A stretch of DNA of 64,000 bases from an uncultured Blautia sp. (GTDB taxonomy: Bacteria > Bacillota > Clostridia > Lachnospirales > Lachnospiraceae). Both the position numbers and the translations under genes were made by a program. Of this stretch, positions 27,053-35,625 are shown in pieces (positions within the stretch are counted from its first letter, which is position 1; each line of letters starts with the position of its first letter). The stretch lies in assembly GCA_900541985.1 (NCBI GenBank), contig UQLX01000011.1:3241-67240 (forward strand). Direction: 5' to 3'. Under the pieces are notes generated by a model. It worked only from the letters and a program-made list of their open reading frames with translations. It was not told the origin of the DNA and did no database searches.

Positions 27053-28209
27053 TTCATTGGTACCTCCTGATATTTTCTCAAAACAAAATACATAATGGTT
27101 CCGATTCCTTCACGGCTGGTAGCCCAGACTTTTCCTCCGTGATCCTCCATGATCTTACGAACAATAGAAAGTCCGATACCACTTCCTCCCTTGGAGGAAT
27201 TTCTGGAAACATCTGTCCGGTAAAAACGGTCAAAAATAAATGCAAGGTCTTTGGATGCAATGCCTTTCCCGTTATCTTCGATCTCCACCTGTACAAAGTC
27301 TCCCACATCCTTTACCCGGATCTGGATCACACCTTTTTCCTTATCCATATATTTAATGGCATTTCCAATGATATTATGGATCACACGGCGGATCTGTTCT
27401 CCATCTGCGATCACCTGCGCATCACGGTCTACATAATTGGCATAATAAAGCTGGATACCTCTTGTTTCCAGTTCCAGTCCGACCTCCTCTGCACAGTCCG
27501 AGAAATAATCATCTACATTCAGCTTACTGAACGTGTACGGAATGCGATTTGTATCGATCTTGGAATAAAAGGTCAGTTCATTAATCAAATGATCCATTTC
27601 ATTTGTCTTATTATAAATTGTCCTTACATAGCGGTCCATTTTTTCCGGAGTATCCGCCACTCCGTCCATGATTCCTTCTACATATCCTTTTACCGCAGTG
27701 ATCGGAGTTTTCAGGTCATGGGAAATATTGCTGATCAGCTCCTTGTTTTCTTTGTCAAGAATGATCTTTTCTTCTGCAGATTCCTTCAGTCTCCGTCTCA
27801 TTTCCTCAAAATCCCGACAAAGTTCAGAAAATTCATCAGTTCCCTCTACATCCAGCACAAAGTCCAGATTTCCCTCTTTAATATTCTGTGTTGCCTTGCG
27901 AAGCTTCACAAGAGGAGTGGCAACACTTCTGTATATCCACAATCCCACAGACAGACCGGTAAATACCAGGATCACCAGCGCCGAAACAAAGAGATCCTTG
28001 GTCATAATCTGGATCCCGTCTTCACTGGATTCTGAATCGGCAATAGTAATGCCGTAATCATAATCCGAAGAAGCTTCCTGTACTTCCTTTGTTTTTTCCA
28101 TATTACGATTCTGAGATTCACGGAATCCATGAAGTGTGGCAGCAGATAAAAGAAGGGGAACCAGAATGATCATAAGAAAGCCTACTATGATCCTTGTCCG
28201 TAATTTCAT
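27049..28209 (-). CDS. membrane sensor histidine kinase
   Basis: The 386-residue kinase has a first helix at about residues 8-26, a short outside segment of about 45 residues, and a second helix at about 73-95, followed by HAMP. The phospho-acceptor is His164 in LISNISHDLKTPITAVKGY. ATP-binding boxes are NIIGNAIKYMDK (N), IEDNGKGIASKD (G1) and GGSGIGLSIVRKI (G2). The tiny sensor loop recalls VanS- and BceS-like kinases that sense within the membrane or through a partner protein. The gene lies between metK and its response regulator. Confidence 0.92.
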   Translation of the reverse strand: MKLRTRIIVGFLMIILVPLLLSAATLHGFRESQNRNMEKTKEVQEASSDYDYGITIADSESSEDGIQIMTKDLFVSALVILVFTGLSVGLWIYRSVATPLVKLRKATQNIKEGNLDFVLDVEGTDEFSELCRDFEEMRRRLKESAEEKIILDKENKELISNISHDLKTPITAVKGYVEGIMDGVADTPEKMDRYVRTIYNKTNEMDHLINELTFYSKIDTNRIPYTFSKLNVDDYFSDCAEEVGLELETRGIQLYYANYVDRDAQVIADGEQIRRVIHNIIGNAIKYMDKEKGVIQIRVKDVGDFVQVEIEDNGKGIASKDLAFIFDRFYRTDVSRNSSKGGSGIGLSIVRKIMEDHGGKVWATSREGIGTIMYFVLRKYQEVPMK

Positions 28210-28233
28210 AACGTATCCCTCTCTTTTCTATAT

Positions 28234-28284
28234 AAAAAAAGAACGCAGGGCAGCAAAATCAGATTATTTACTGCCTGTGCGTTC
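28234..28284 (-). terminator. terminator downstream of metK
   Basis: Arms at about 28241-28253 and 28271-28284 (GAACGCAGGGCAG against CTGCCTGTGCGTTC, with one bulge) form a strong hairpin, followed on the minus strand by seven T. It ends metK transcription 50 bp after its stop. A TATAAT with a TGA extension directly upstream (28285-28290) could start a transcript within the hairpin for the kinase operon, but no matching -35 is clear. Confidence 0.75.
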
Positions 28285-28334
28285 ATTATATCACATCGTC
28301 AGATTTCTATGTCTAAATTTTCTATAAAATCATC

Positions 28335-29513
28335 TTACAGATATTTTTTCAGAGCTTCCGCTTTATCCAGTTTTTCCCATGGAAGATCCACATCTGTACG
28401 TCCAAAATGACCATATGCTGCTGTCTGTTTGTAGATTGGTCTTCTTAAGTCAAGCATACGGATGATTCCTGCCGGACGAAGGTCAAAGTTATCACGGATA
28501 ATCTCAACCAGTTTTGTATCAGAAAGCTTACCTGTTCCAAAAGTCTCCACATTAATGGAAGTCGGCTGAGCCACACCGATCGCATAGGAAAGCTGGATCT
28601 CACATTTATCAGCAAGTCCTGCCGCAACAATGTTCTTTGCAACATAACGAGCTGCATATGCTGCGGAACGGTCAACCTTGGTACAGTCTTTTCCGGAAAA
28701 AGCTCCGCCGCCGTGACGTCCGGTTCCGCCGTAGGTATCTACGATGATCTTACGTCCGGTGAGACCACTGTCTCCGTGAGGTCCTCCGATAACAAAACGT
28801 CCTGTAGGGTTAATGAAATACTTGGTGTTCTCATCTACCATATCTGCCGGAATGATCGCGTCAAATACATATTTCTTAATGTCCTCATGGATCTGCTCCT
28901 GAGTTACTTCCGGATCATGCTGAGTTGAGCATACAACCGCGTCAATACGGATCGGTTTGCCTGCCTCATCATACTCTACCGTTACCTGTGTTTTTCCATC
29001 AGGTCTTAAGTAGCTGAGAGTTCCGTCCTTACGGATCTTCGTAAGCTGGCGTGCAAGCTTATGTGCCATATTGATTGCATAAGGCATGTATTCCTCAGTC
29101 TCGTTGGAAGCATAGCCGAACTGGATTCCCTGATCTCCCGCACCGATAGCGTCGATCCCGTCCTCGCCCATTTTTGCTTCCAGAGCCTTGTCCACACCAA
29201 GAGCGATGTCTGCAGACTGCTCGTCGATGGCAGTGATCACTGCACAGGTCTCTGCGTCAAAACCATATTTTCCGCGGGTATAACCGATTTCTCTGACTGT
29301 ATCCCTTACGATTTTCTGGATATCTACATAAGCGTTTGTGGTAATCTCACCCATAACAAGGACAAGACCTGTAGTCGTTGCTGTCTCGCAGGCCACACGG
29401 CTCATAGGATCCTGCTCGATAAGCGCATCAAGAATGGCATCGGAAATGGCATCACACATTTTATCCGGATGACCTTCTGTTACTGATTCAGAGGTAAATA
29501 AAATTTTCTCCAT
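28335..29513 (-). CDS. metK: S-adenosylmethionine synthetase
   Basis: MetK makes SAM from methionine and ATP. The 392-residue protein starts MEKILFTSESVTEGHPDK at the ATG at 29513; a longer in-frame start at 29582 would lie within the riboswitch expression platform. The ATP-binding motif GAGDQGIQFGYA and phosphate-binding motif GGGAFSGKDCTK are present. It is preceded by a SAM-I riboswitch with terminator, so its own product should switch it off. Confidence 0.98.
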   Translation of the reverse strand: MEKILFTSESVTEGHPDKMCDAISDAILDALIEQDPMSRVACETATTTGLVLVMGEITTNAYVDIQKIVRDTVREIGYTRGKYGFDAETCAVITAIDEQSADIALGVDKALEAKMGEDGIDAIGAGDQGIQFGYASNETEEYMPYAINMAHKLARQLTKIRKDGTLSYLRPDGKTQVTVEYDEAGKPIRIDAVVCSTQHDPEVTQEQIHEDIKKYVFDAIIPADMVDENTKYFINPTGRFVIGGPHGDSGLTGRKIIVDTYGGTGRHGGGAFSGKDCTKVDRSAAYAARYVAKNIVAAGLADKCEIQLSYAIGVAQPTSINVETFGTGKLSDTKLVEIIRDNFDLRPAGIIRMLDLRRPIYKQTAAYGHFGRTDVDLPWEKLDKAEALKKYL

Positions 29514-29536
29514 TGTTTTTTTCCTTTCTTTTCTGA

Positions 29537-29565
29537 CAAAAAAACAGCCCGAATAATCGGACTGT
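29537..29565 (-). terminator. metK: expression-platform terminator of the metK riboswitch
   Basis: On the minus-strand RNA ACAGUCCG pairs with CGGGCUGU (29544-29565, one G-U) around a 6 nt loop, followed by seven U. It lies 24 bp before the metK start, where SAM binding to the aptamer would favour its formation. Confidence 0.85.
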
Positions 29566-29583
29566 CTGAATTTATCTTTCAAT

Positions 29584-29682
29584 CCTCTTATTGTTCGATC
29601 ACTCGCTCAGGTTGGCACCTTCCTCCAAGGAGGGGTTGCCGTGGCTTCGCAGATCCTTTGTATCTCCACCACTCTGAATAAA
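29584..29682 (-). ncRNA. SAM-I (S-box) riboswitch upstream of metK
   Basis: Read on the minus strand, the conserved S-box blocks occur in order: the P1/P2 start TTCAGAGTGGTGGAG, then CTGCGAAGCCACGGCAACC, AAGGTGCCAACCTG, GCGAGTGATCGAACAATAAG. The P3 hairpin arms CCTCC and GGAGG are seen between. The aptamer is followed by the terminator at 29537-29565. This class binds S-adenosylmethionine and lowers expression when it is abundant, closing the loop on metK. Confidence 0.95.
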
Positions 29683-29717
29683 AGGCCGTTTTTTATTTAT
29701 TTTGTAACAAATCATAC

Positions 29718-29744
29718 ATTATACTTATTTATTCCGTTTGTCAA
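29718..29744 (-). promoter_or_regulatory. promoter of riboswitch-metK
   Basis: On the minus strand a perfect -35 TTGACA (29739-29744) and a perfect -10 TATAAT (29718-29723) are present, but the spacer is only 15 bp (16 if GTATAA is used). It sits about 35 bp before the aptamer, as needed. Confidence 0.65.
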
Positions 29745-29775
29745 GAATAAACATATGAACATTTTATGAATCAAA

Positions 29776-31068
29776 TCATCCCACACGAAGACGGAATTTC
29801 TGGATTTCCTTCTCGCTGGAAACCTTTTCGATTTCAGCGCCCAGACTTCTCAGCTTCTCCTCAAAATTCTCATAGCCTCGCTGGATATAAACAATATCAT
29901 CAACAACCGTTATGCCGTCTGCTGCCAGCCCTGCGATCACCAGCGCCGCACCGGCACGAAGATCCGGAGCACTGACTCTTGCGCCTGTCAGCTTACGCAC
30001 ACCGTCAATAATGGCGGAATTTCCTTCCACCTTGATATTTGCGCCCATTCTGGACAGCTCGTCCGCATATTTGAAACGGTTCTCAAAAATACTCTCCGTA
30101 ACGATACTTGTTCCTTCCGCAAGTGTAAGGGTAACCGCGATCTGCGGCTGCATATCCGTCGGATATCCCGGATAGGGAAGTGTCTTTACATGTGTTCTGT
30201 GAAGTCTTTTTGCTGCACGTACGCGTACTGCATCGTCAAATTCCTCTACCTCACAGCCGATTTCCTCAAGCTTGGCAGTCGTTGCCTCCAGATGCTTGGG
30301 AATGACATTTTTTACAGTGACATCACCACCGGTAGCTGCTGCAGCGAACATAAAGGTTCCTGCCTCAATCTGATCCGGAATGATGGAATATTCGGTACGA
30401 TGAAGCTTCTCCACACCCTTGATGCGGATTACGTCTGTTCCCGCTCCTTTGATGTTTGCTCCCATGCTGTTCAGGAAGTTGGCAACATCTACGACATGAG
30501 GCTCTCTTGCCGCATTCTCGATAATGGTACGTCCTGGAGCCATAGATGCAGCCATCATGATATTAATGGTTGCCCCTACAGAAACCACATCAAGGAAGAT
30601 ATGGCTTCCATGAAGATTCTCTGCTCTGGCAACGATCGCACCATGGACGATCTTTACATCTGCCCCAAGAGCACGGAATCCTTTCAGATGCTGGTCGATC
30701 GGACGGCTTCCGATATTGCAGCCTCCCGGAAGCGGTACCTCTGCATGTTTATATTTACCAAGCAGTGCACCCAGAAGATAATAGGATGCACGGATTTTTT
30801 TGATATATTCATAATCAACACTGATATCCGCGATGGTAGATCCGTTGATCTTTACCGTAGATCTGTTGATCCGTTCTACCTGTGCTCCAATCCCTGCGAT
30901 TGCTTCCAGTAAAACATTGATGTCTCTTACGTCAGGCAGGTTCTCAATTAATATGGTATCATCCGTCATAATAGCAGCCGAAAGTATTGCAAGTGCCGCA
31001 TTTTTGGCTCCGCCAATCTCAACTTCCCCTACTAACGGATTGCCACCTTTAATTACATACTGTTCCAT
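29776..31068 (-). CDS. murA: UDP-N-acetylglucosamine 1-carboxyvinyltransferase
   Basis: MurA adds enolpyruvate to UDP-GlcNAc, the first committed step of peptidoglycan synthesis. The 430-residue protein has the catalytic cysteine (Cys117) in VPLPGGCNIGSRPID, so it should be fosfomycin sensitive at this residue. GGAKNAALAILSAA near the N-terminus and PGYPTDMQPQIAV are typical. Firmicutes often carry two MurA paralogues; this one, between metK and aroK, could be either. It has its own promoter. Confidence 0.96.
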   Translation of the reverse strand: MEQYVIKGGNPLVGEVEIGGAKNAALAILSAAIMTDDTILIENLPDVRDINVLLEAIAGIGAQVERINRSTVKINGSTIADISVDYEYIKKIRASYYLLGALLGKYKHAEVPLPGGCNIGSRPIDQHLKGFRALGADVKIVHGAIVARAENLHGSHIFLDVVSVGATINIMMAASMAPGRTIIENAAREPHVVDVANFLNSMGANIKGAGTDVIRIKGVEKLHRTEYSIIPDQIEAGTFMFAAAATGGDVTVKNVIPKHLEATTAKLEEIGCEVEEFDDAVRVRAAKRLHRTHVKTLPYPGYPTDMQPQIAVTLTLAEGTSIVTESIFENRFKYADELSRMGANIKVEGNSAIIDGVRKLTGARVSAPDLRAGAALVIAGLAADGITVVDDIVYIQRGYENFEEKLRSLGAEIEKVSSEKEIQKFRLRVG

Positions 31069-31166
31069 AAAACACCTCTATAATTATTTTTACTCCGTAA
31101 GTCGAAGCAAACGCCAGAAATTACTGATTCCAATAAAAAATATTATCTTAAAATGTTCAATATCGT

Positions 31167-31194
31167 ATTATAACACATTTTTAACATTTGTAAA
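31167..31194 (-). promoter_or_regulatory. promoter of murA
   Basis: On the minus strand -10 TATAAT (31167-31172) and -35 TTTACA (31189-31194) are separated by 16 bp. The leader would be about 90 nt, without any structure I can name. Confidence 0.65.
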
Positions 31195-31244
31195 TAAAAA
31201 ATTCACTGTTTCTGTCTGCTCCTACTGTGCTTCATGCACAACAG

Positions 31245-31751
31245 TCACCTTTTTTCTGCAGAAAGCTTGTCCAGAACTGCCTGAATGCATGTTTCCAGAT
31301 CTTTTCCTTCTTCGTCTACCACAATGTCTGCATACTTCTCATACAGAGGCGTTCTTTCCTGATAAAGATCCTTCAAAGTCTGTCCTTCTTTCAGGAGAAC
31401 GCCTCTTCCCTGCAGGTTGCCAAGACGTTTTGAAAGAGGCTTTAAAGATAATTTCAGATAAACAACTGTTCCTATTGATTTCAGATGTTCCATTGCCTCA
31501 TGACAGTAAACCACACTTCCTCCTGTGGCAATCACTGTTTCCTCCGCTTCAATTGAAGCATTTACCCGATTTTCTATTTCTTGAAACCCATCATTTCCTT
31601 CCTGGGATATGATCTGGTGAAGTTTTCTTTTTTCCTGTTTCTGGATCAGAAGATCTGAATCAAGAAACTGATATCCCAGAATTTTTGCAAGAACAACTCC
31701 TATCGTGCTTTTTCCTGCACCGGGCATTCCGATCAATATGATATTTTTCAT
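31245..31751 (-). CDS. aroK: shikimate kinase
   Basis: The 168-residue P-loop kinase phosphorylates shikimate in the aromatic amino-acid pathway. It begins MKNIILIGMPGAGKSTIGVV with Walker A GMPGAGKST. FLDSDLLIQ holds the metal and substrate Asp, and ATGGSVVY is the substrate-binding GG motif. The second substrate Arg lies in FQEIENRVNASI. The length fits AroK. No other aro gene is adjacent. The start has no strong Shine-Dalgarno sequence. Confidence 0.92.
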   Translation of the reverse strand: MKNIILIGMPGAGKSTIGVVLAKILGYQFLDSDLLIQKQEKRKLHQIISQEGNDGFQEIENRVNASIEAEETVIATGGSVVYCHEAMEHLKSIGTVVYLKLSLKPLSKRLGNLQGRGVLLKEGQTLKDLYQERTPLYEKYADIVVDEEGKDLETCIQAVLDKLSAEKR

Positions 31752-31861
31752 ATGTTTTATTGCCTTCCAGATAAAGTATTTGCAATTTACAGGATTTTAT
31801 TTTACCATAAAAAGCCTTATTCTGCAATCCCCGGAGTATTTCGTGGGTTTTTATGCGATTT

Positions 31862-32446
31862 TCAACGTTTTTTTCGCTTATTTTTCACTTTCTTTACACT
31901 ATATCCAAATGTTCCCAGTTTCTTTCCGGTTGCCAGATATTCCCCGTGAGAATATACGATAGGTTTGGCCCTGTTCAGATCAAATCGTTTTTTCTCATCC
32001 ATATATTTCTCATCGGCATGAACTGCCACAACTTCTGCAAGAAATATATGGTGGGATCCCAATTCCTTTACTTCCCGGACACGGCACTCAATATTGACCG
32101 GTGCTTCTGCGATCATAGGCGCTTTGACCTGATCCGCCTTTTCTCTGGTAAGACCTGTTTCTTTAAATTTGTCCACATCCCTGCCGGATCTGACTCCGCA
32201 ATAGTCTGTGGCAAAGGCCAGTTCCTCGGTAGTCAGATTGATCACAAATTCTCCTGTTTCCCGGATCATATGGTAGGAAAAGCGCTCCGGCCGAACTGAT
32301 ACAGATACCATGGGAGGATTGGTACATACCGTTCCTGCCCATGCAACTGTAATAATATCATCCCTGCCTTCTTTATCTGCAGCGCTTACCATGACCACAG
32401 GAAGAGGATAAAGCATATTTCCCGGTTTCCAGCTTTGTTTTGCCAT
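31862..32446 (-). CDS. flavin reductase-like (FMN-binding split barrel) protein
   Basis: This 194-residue protein belongs to the flavin reductase/flavoredoxin family. The pattern LPVVMVSAADKEGRDDIITVAW followed by CTNPPMVSVSVRPERFSY is the usual FMN-binding front, and GEFVINLTTEELAFATDYCG follows. The start at 32446 (MAKQSWKPGN) has AAGGAG nine bases upstream. It lies 16 bp after the pyrophosphatase stop and may share its transcript. The physiological electron partner cannot be told from sequence. Confidence 0.88.
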   Translation of the reverse strand: MAKQSWKPGNMLYPLPVVMVSAADKEGRDDIITVAWAGTVCTNPPMVSVSVRPERFSYHMIRETGEFVINLTTEELAFATDYCGVRSGRDVDKFKETGLTREKADQVKAPMIAEAPVNIECRVREVKELGSHHIFLAEVVAVHADEKYMDEKKRFDLNRAKPIVYSHGEYLATGKKLGTFGYSVKKVKNKRKKR

Positions 32447-32462
32447 TGTATTCTCCTTGCAT

Positions 32463-34130
32463 TTATGCATAATCATTCAACATCTGCGCGGCTTCCATCA
32501 GAGCCGGGATCAGCTGTTTCTTCCTGGATACTACGCCTTCCAGATACAGAGAGCCATTCTCCGCCTCCATTCCAAATGCACTTTCTGCCATTTCCCGGCT
32601 TCCTTCGCCATAGAAAAGAAGCTCTGTAGACCGGTTCATAATGCTGGTGAGCATAAAGTAAACTCTGGTAACTCCATGACGGCCACATTCGCTGACCATA
32701 AACGGCTTCAGTTTTTTCTTGATCTCACCGAGCTCGTCCTCGTCCATGGAGCTGATCTGACCTACACCGAACATAATATCGCCTTCCGCGATGAATTTCT
32801 TATAATCCTGATAAAAAATTTCCTCAGGTGCCTTGTCTTTCAGGTTGCTGCCTGCCTTGAACATTTCCTTTGCAAATTCCTCAATGGAAATATCTGCGAT
32901 CAGTGCAAGTGCCCCTGCTGCCATCTTATCCTGCAAAGTACAGGTAGGAGAACGGAACATCAGGGTATCGGAAATGATCGCCGCGCAGAGAAGTCCTGCG
33001 ATCTTAGGCGGAATTTCCAGCTTCTGCTCCCCGTAGATCTGGTACATAATCGTTCCTGTACATCCAACAGGCTGATTTCGGAAATTAATAGGCTGCATCG
33101 TCTGCAGTGTTCCCAGCTTATGATGATCGATGATCTCCAGGATATCTGCCTTGTCAATATTGTCTACAGCCTGATCTTTTTCATTATGATCCACCAGAAC
33201 CACTTTTTTCCTGTGCATATCCAGAAAATTACGGCGTGAAATTGTTCCCACACATTTTCCTTTTTGGTCGATCACCGGAAATGCACGATGACGGTGCTTG
33301 ATCATCACATCCTGAATATCATCTGTAAAATCTTCTGTATGGAAGGTAACAAGATTTTCTGTTTTCATGATATACCGCACCGGAATACTCTGATTGATCA
33401 GTCTGGAGATCGTAAAGGTATCATATGGCGAAGAAATCACTACAATATCTCTTTCATGAGCCAGCTTCAGCACCTTTTCTGTTACCTGGATATCCATTCC
33501 CACAATGATGCAGCTTACATTCAGTTCAATGGCCTGAAGATGATCCTCTTCCCTGTTTCCAAGGATCACCATGTCATTTTCCCCCACATACTCCTTGACT
33601 TTATCCGGATCAGCCGTTCCTACCATAACCTTTCCCTGGGTAAAGTAGCCATGGCCGTTTCCTTCTACAATTTTCCCACTAAGGGTTTCCGCAATCCTCA
33701 GATATTGCGTCCTTGCTCTGGAAAGAAGGTAACTGTCCGTGGTATCCATATATGTTTTTGCAATATCTCCAATGGTGATCAGTCCTTCCAGATCGCCTTC
33801 CTTATCCCGGATAGGAAGAGATACAATGCTGTTCTCCTGCATAAGATCCCAGGCGTTTTTCAGAGACATGCTCTTATTTGCCTCCGGACTCATGCGAATA
33901 TCCATATCCTTTACCTGCGTCCCGATATTACTCAAATATCCCGGAGGCTGGATTCCAAAACGATTCAGTACAAACTCTGTTTCCTCATTGATCTGACCTG
34001 CACGTTTTGGAATATATCTTTTATTCTGAAATGTCCGGTTTTTGATATCACAGTATGCAATGGCCGAACAGATCGAATCCGTATCCGGGTTTTTATGTCC
34101 GATCACAAATATTTTATCCTGTTTTTTCAT
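32463..34130 (-). CDS. manganese-dependent inorganic pyrophosphatase with CBS-DRTGG regulatory insert
   Basis: This family II pyrophosphatase hydrolyses PPi to phosphate. The catalytic DHH domain starts with VIGHKNPDTDSICSAIAY and resumes with LVDHNEKDQAVDNI and ILEIIDHHKLG. The DHHA2 domain ends with VVSRKKQLIPAL. Between the first and second catalytic parts lies a regulatory insert of about 240 residues: two CBS modules split by a DRTGG domain. This arrangement is known to confer adenine-nucleotide and diadenosine-polyphosphate control in Clostridia. The protein has 555 residues from the ATG at 34130; a perfect 7 bp hairpin GTCTTTC/GAAAGAC sits just upstream of its ribosome-binding site. 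Confidence 0.92.
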   Translation of the reverse strand: MKKQDKIFVIGHKNPDTDSICSAIAYCDIKNRTFQNKRYIPKRAGQINEETEFVLNRFGIQPPGYLSNIGTQVKDMDIRMSPEANKSMSLKNAWDLMQENSIVSLPIRDKEGDLEGLITIGDIAKTYMDTTDSYLLSRARTQYLRIAETLSGKIVEGNGHGYFTQGKVMVGTADPDKVKEYVGENDMVILGNREEDHLQAIELNVSCIIVGMDIQVTEKVLKLAHERDIVVISSPYDTFTISRLINQSIPVRYIMKTENLVTFHTEDFTDDIQDVMIKHRHRAFPVIDQKGKCVGTISRRNFLDMHRKKVVLVDHNEKDQAVDNIDKADILEIIDHHKLGTLQTMQPINFRNQPVGCTGTIMYQIYGEQKLEIPPKIAGLLCAAIISDTLMFRSPTCTLQDKMAAGALALIADISIEEFAKEMFKAGSNLKDKAPEEIFYQDYKKFIAEGDIMFGVGQISSMDEDELGEIKKKLKPFMVSECGRHGVTRVYFMLTSIMNRSTELLFYGEGSREMAESAFGMEAENGSLYLEGVVSRKKQLIPALMEAAQMLNDYA

Positions 34131-34218
34131 AATTTTTTCCCGTCTTTCTGCGAAAGACACCAATGCGTCATGAAACTGATGCACTGACCTTTCGCTATCT
34201 AATCTGTTTTCCTTCTGA

Positions 34219-34224
34219 TATAAT
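34219..34224 (+). promoter_or_regulatory. extended -10 promoter of the IS110 bridge RNA
   Basis: TATAAT preceded by TGA forms an extended -10. Transcription would start near 34231, exactly at the first arm of the bridge-RNA closing stem. No good -35 is seen, as is common in IS110 left ends where a full promoter may form only in the circular intermediate. Confidence 0.5.
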
Positions 34225-34230
34225 CTTCTT

Positions 34231-34350
34231 ATAAGACTGACACACTACAGAACACGTGGAGGTGAGTGGCGCATAACAGTAGCCCGTAAACTTATCTCTT
34301 CCGAAGTCGACTCGATCTCGCCAGATGACCAGTCACTGTCAGTTTTATAA
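34231..34350 (+). ncRNA. candidate IS110 bridge RNA
   Basis: A 10 bp closing stem (34233-34242 AAGACTGACA with 34337-34346 TGTCAGTTTT, one G-U) encloses about 95 nt. Inside it a first stem-loop can form from GGTGAGT (about 34261-34267) and ACTTATC around a large unpaired loop, and a second, weaker one lies around GTCGACTCGATCTCGCC. A two-loop layout upstream of an IS110 transposase fits the bridge RNAs that specify target and donor DNA. Guide loops were not matched to element ends. Confidence 0.55.
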
Positions 34351-34374
34351 CTATAAAAATCAGGAGGTAGTTAC

Positions 34375-35495
34375 TTGTCTTTTAAAATCTTGAAATTTAA
34401 TTGCTGTGGATTGGATGTCCACAAAACTTGGATCTATGCCTGTATCGGTATCACCGATTCCAACAATCGTACAGAGTATAAATTTGGGTTACTCTGTCTC
34501 ATCCCAAATACACAAAACCGATGAAAGGAAACAAGACCGACCGTAAAGATGCCAAATGGATTTGCGATTTATATATGTGCGGAATGGTAAAACCTTCCTT
34601 TGTTCCACCTGCTGACATCAGAGCACTTAGAGATCTCGTAAGATACCGTTTCAAATTTACCTGTATGATTACCGGCGAGAAGAATCGTGCTCAAAATTAC
34701 CTTACGGTATCCAATCTTAAACTTGATGATGTTTTTTCCGATGTATTTGGTAAATCTTCCCGTTCTATTACAGAACAGATTTTGCAACACCCTGGAGAAA
34801 AATTTGATGTAGCACCTTTTGTTCACGGGCACTGTAAGACTCCTATTGAAGAAATACAAGACGCTGTTGATGGTGCTATCTCGAAAGAACAAGCTGTTAA
34901 ACTTAGACAATGCCTTAATCACATCGATGAACTAAATAAGCACATTTCAGAAGTAGAACAGGAAATCCTCCGTCTCAGGGATAAATACGAGACTGCTTTA
35001 AATCTAATAAGGACTGTTCCCGGATTCGACAAGAATCCCATGACTGCTATTCAAGTGCTTTCAGAGATTGGTAGTTATATGTCTGTCTTCCCCACAGCGA
35101 AACACCTCGTCTCCTGGGCAGGATGTTGTCCTAGAAATGATAAAAGCGACCGCAAAATCAAATTCACTCAGATTTCCCGTGCTGGTTCTTATTTTAAACC
35201 AGTTTTGGTGCAAGTTGCAAATGCTTTAATCAAATCTAAGAAACATCCTGAATTTACAACTCGCTATAAGCGTATTAAAGCACGCCGTGGTCACAAGAAA
35301 GCCATCATCGCTATATGTCGTATGATCCTGACCGCTATCTGTCACATACTCTCAGATTTAAAACCGTATACTCCTGAGGGTTTTCTTGAATCTCGTCCTG
35401 TGAAAGAAGAAAAGATTCTTACCACTTCACAGGCACTTAATCTTCTTAAGTTACGAGGATATGTCATAAAAGACGATCCTCTTCCAACTTCCTGA
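34375..35495 (+). pseudogene. IS110-family transposase, broken by an internal deletion and frame change
   Basis: The gene starts at a TTG (34375) with AGGAGGT upstream and reads FNCCGLDVHKTWIYACIGI, the start of the DEDD RuvC-like domain with its first Asp. After NNRTEYK at about 34481 the frame breaks. The coding sense resumes near 34497 in another frame as HPKYTKPMKGNKTDRKDAKW and runs to the TGA at 35495, including the C-terminal Transposase_20 region (RTVPGFDKNPMTAIQVLSEIG, SWAGCCPRNDKS with the conserved Ser). Compared with the family, about 50 residues are missing, including the ESTGKYW-type Glu motif. The enzyme should be inactive. Confidence 0.85.
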
Positions 35496-35625
35496 TTAGG
35501 TGTTGCATTAATATTTAATTTTTAAAACCAGCTAGTTAGGTGGTTTGTTTGCTATACTCTTCTTTTTAGGGTGCTCTCTACTTTCTTGTTTCACACTTTC
35601 CTCTTTCTTAACTTTAACCTGATAT

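Larger units (their letters stand above)
34205..35580 (-). mobile_element. IS110-family insertion sequence, inactivated (ends approximate)
   Basis: The element's transposase and RNA read on the plus strand, opposite to surrounding genes. It consists of a roughly 140 bp structured left end that fits a bridge RNA, a transposase gene with an internal deletion and frame change, and a short AT-rich right end. IS110 elements lack terminal inverted repeats, so exact ends cannot be set; I bounded it by neighbouring genes and the promoter at 34219. The strand field is nominal for an insertion. Confidence 0.75.
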
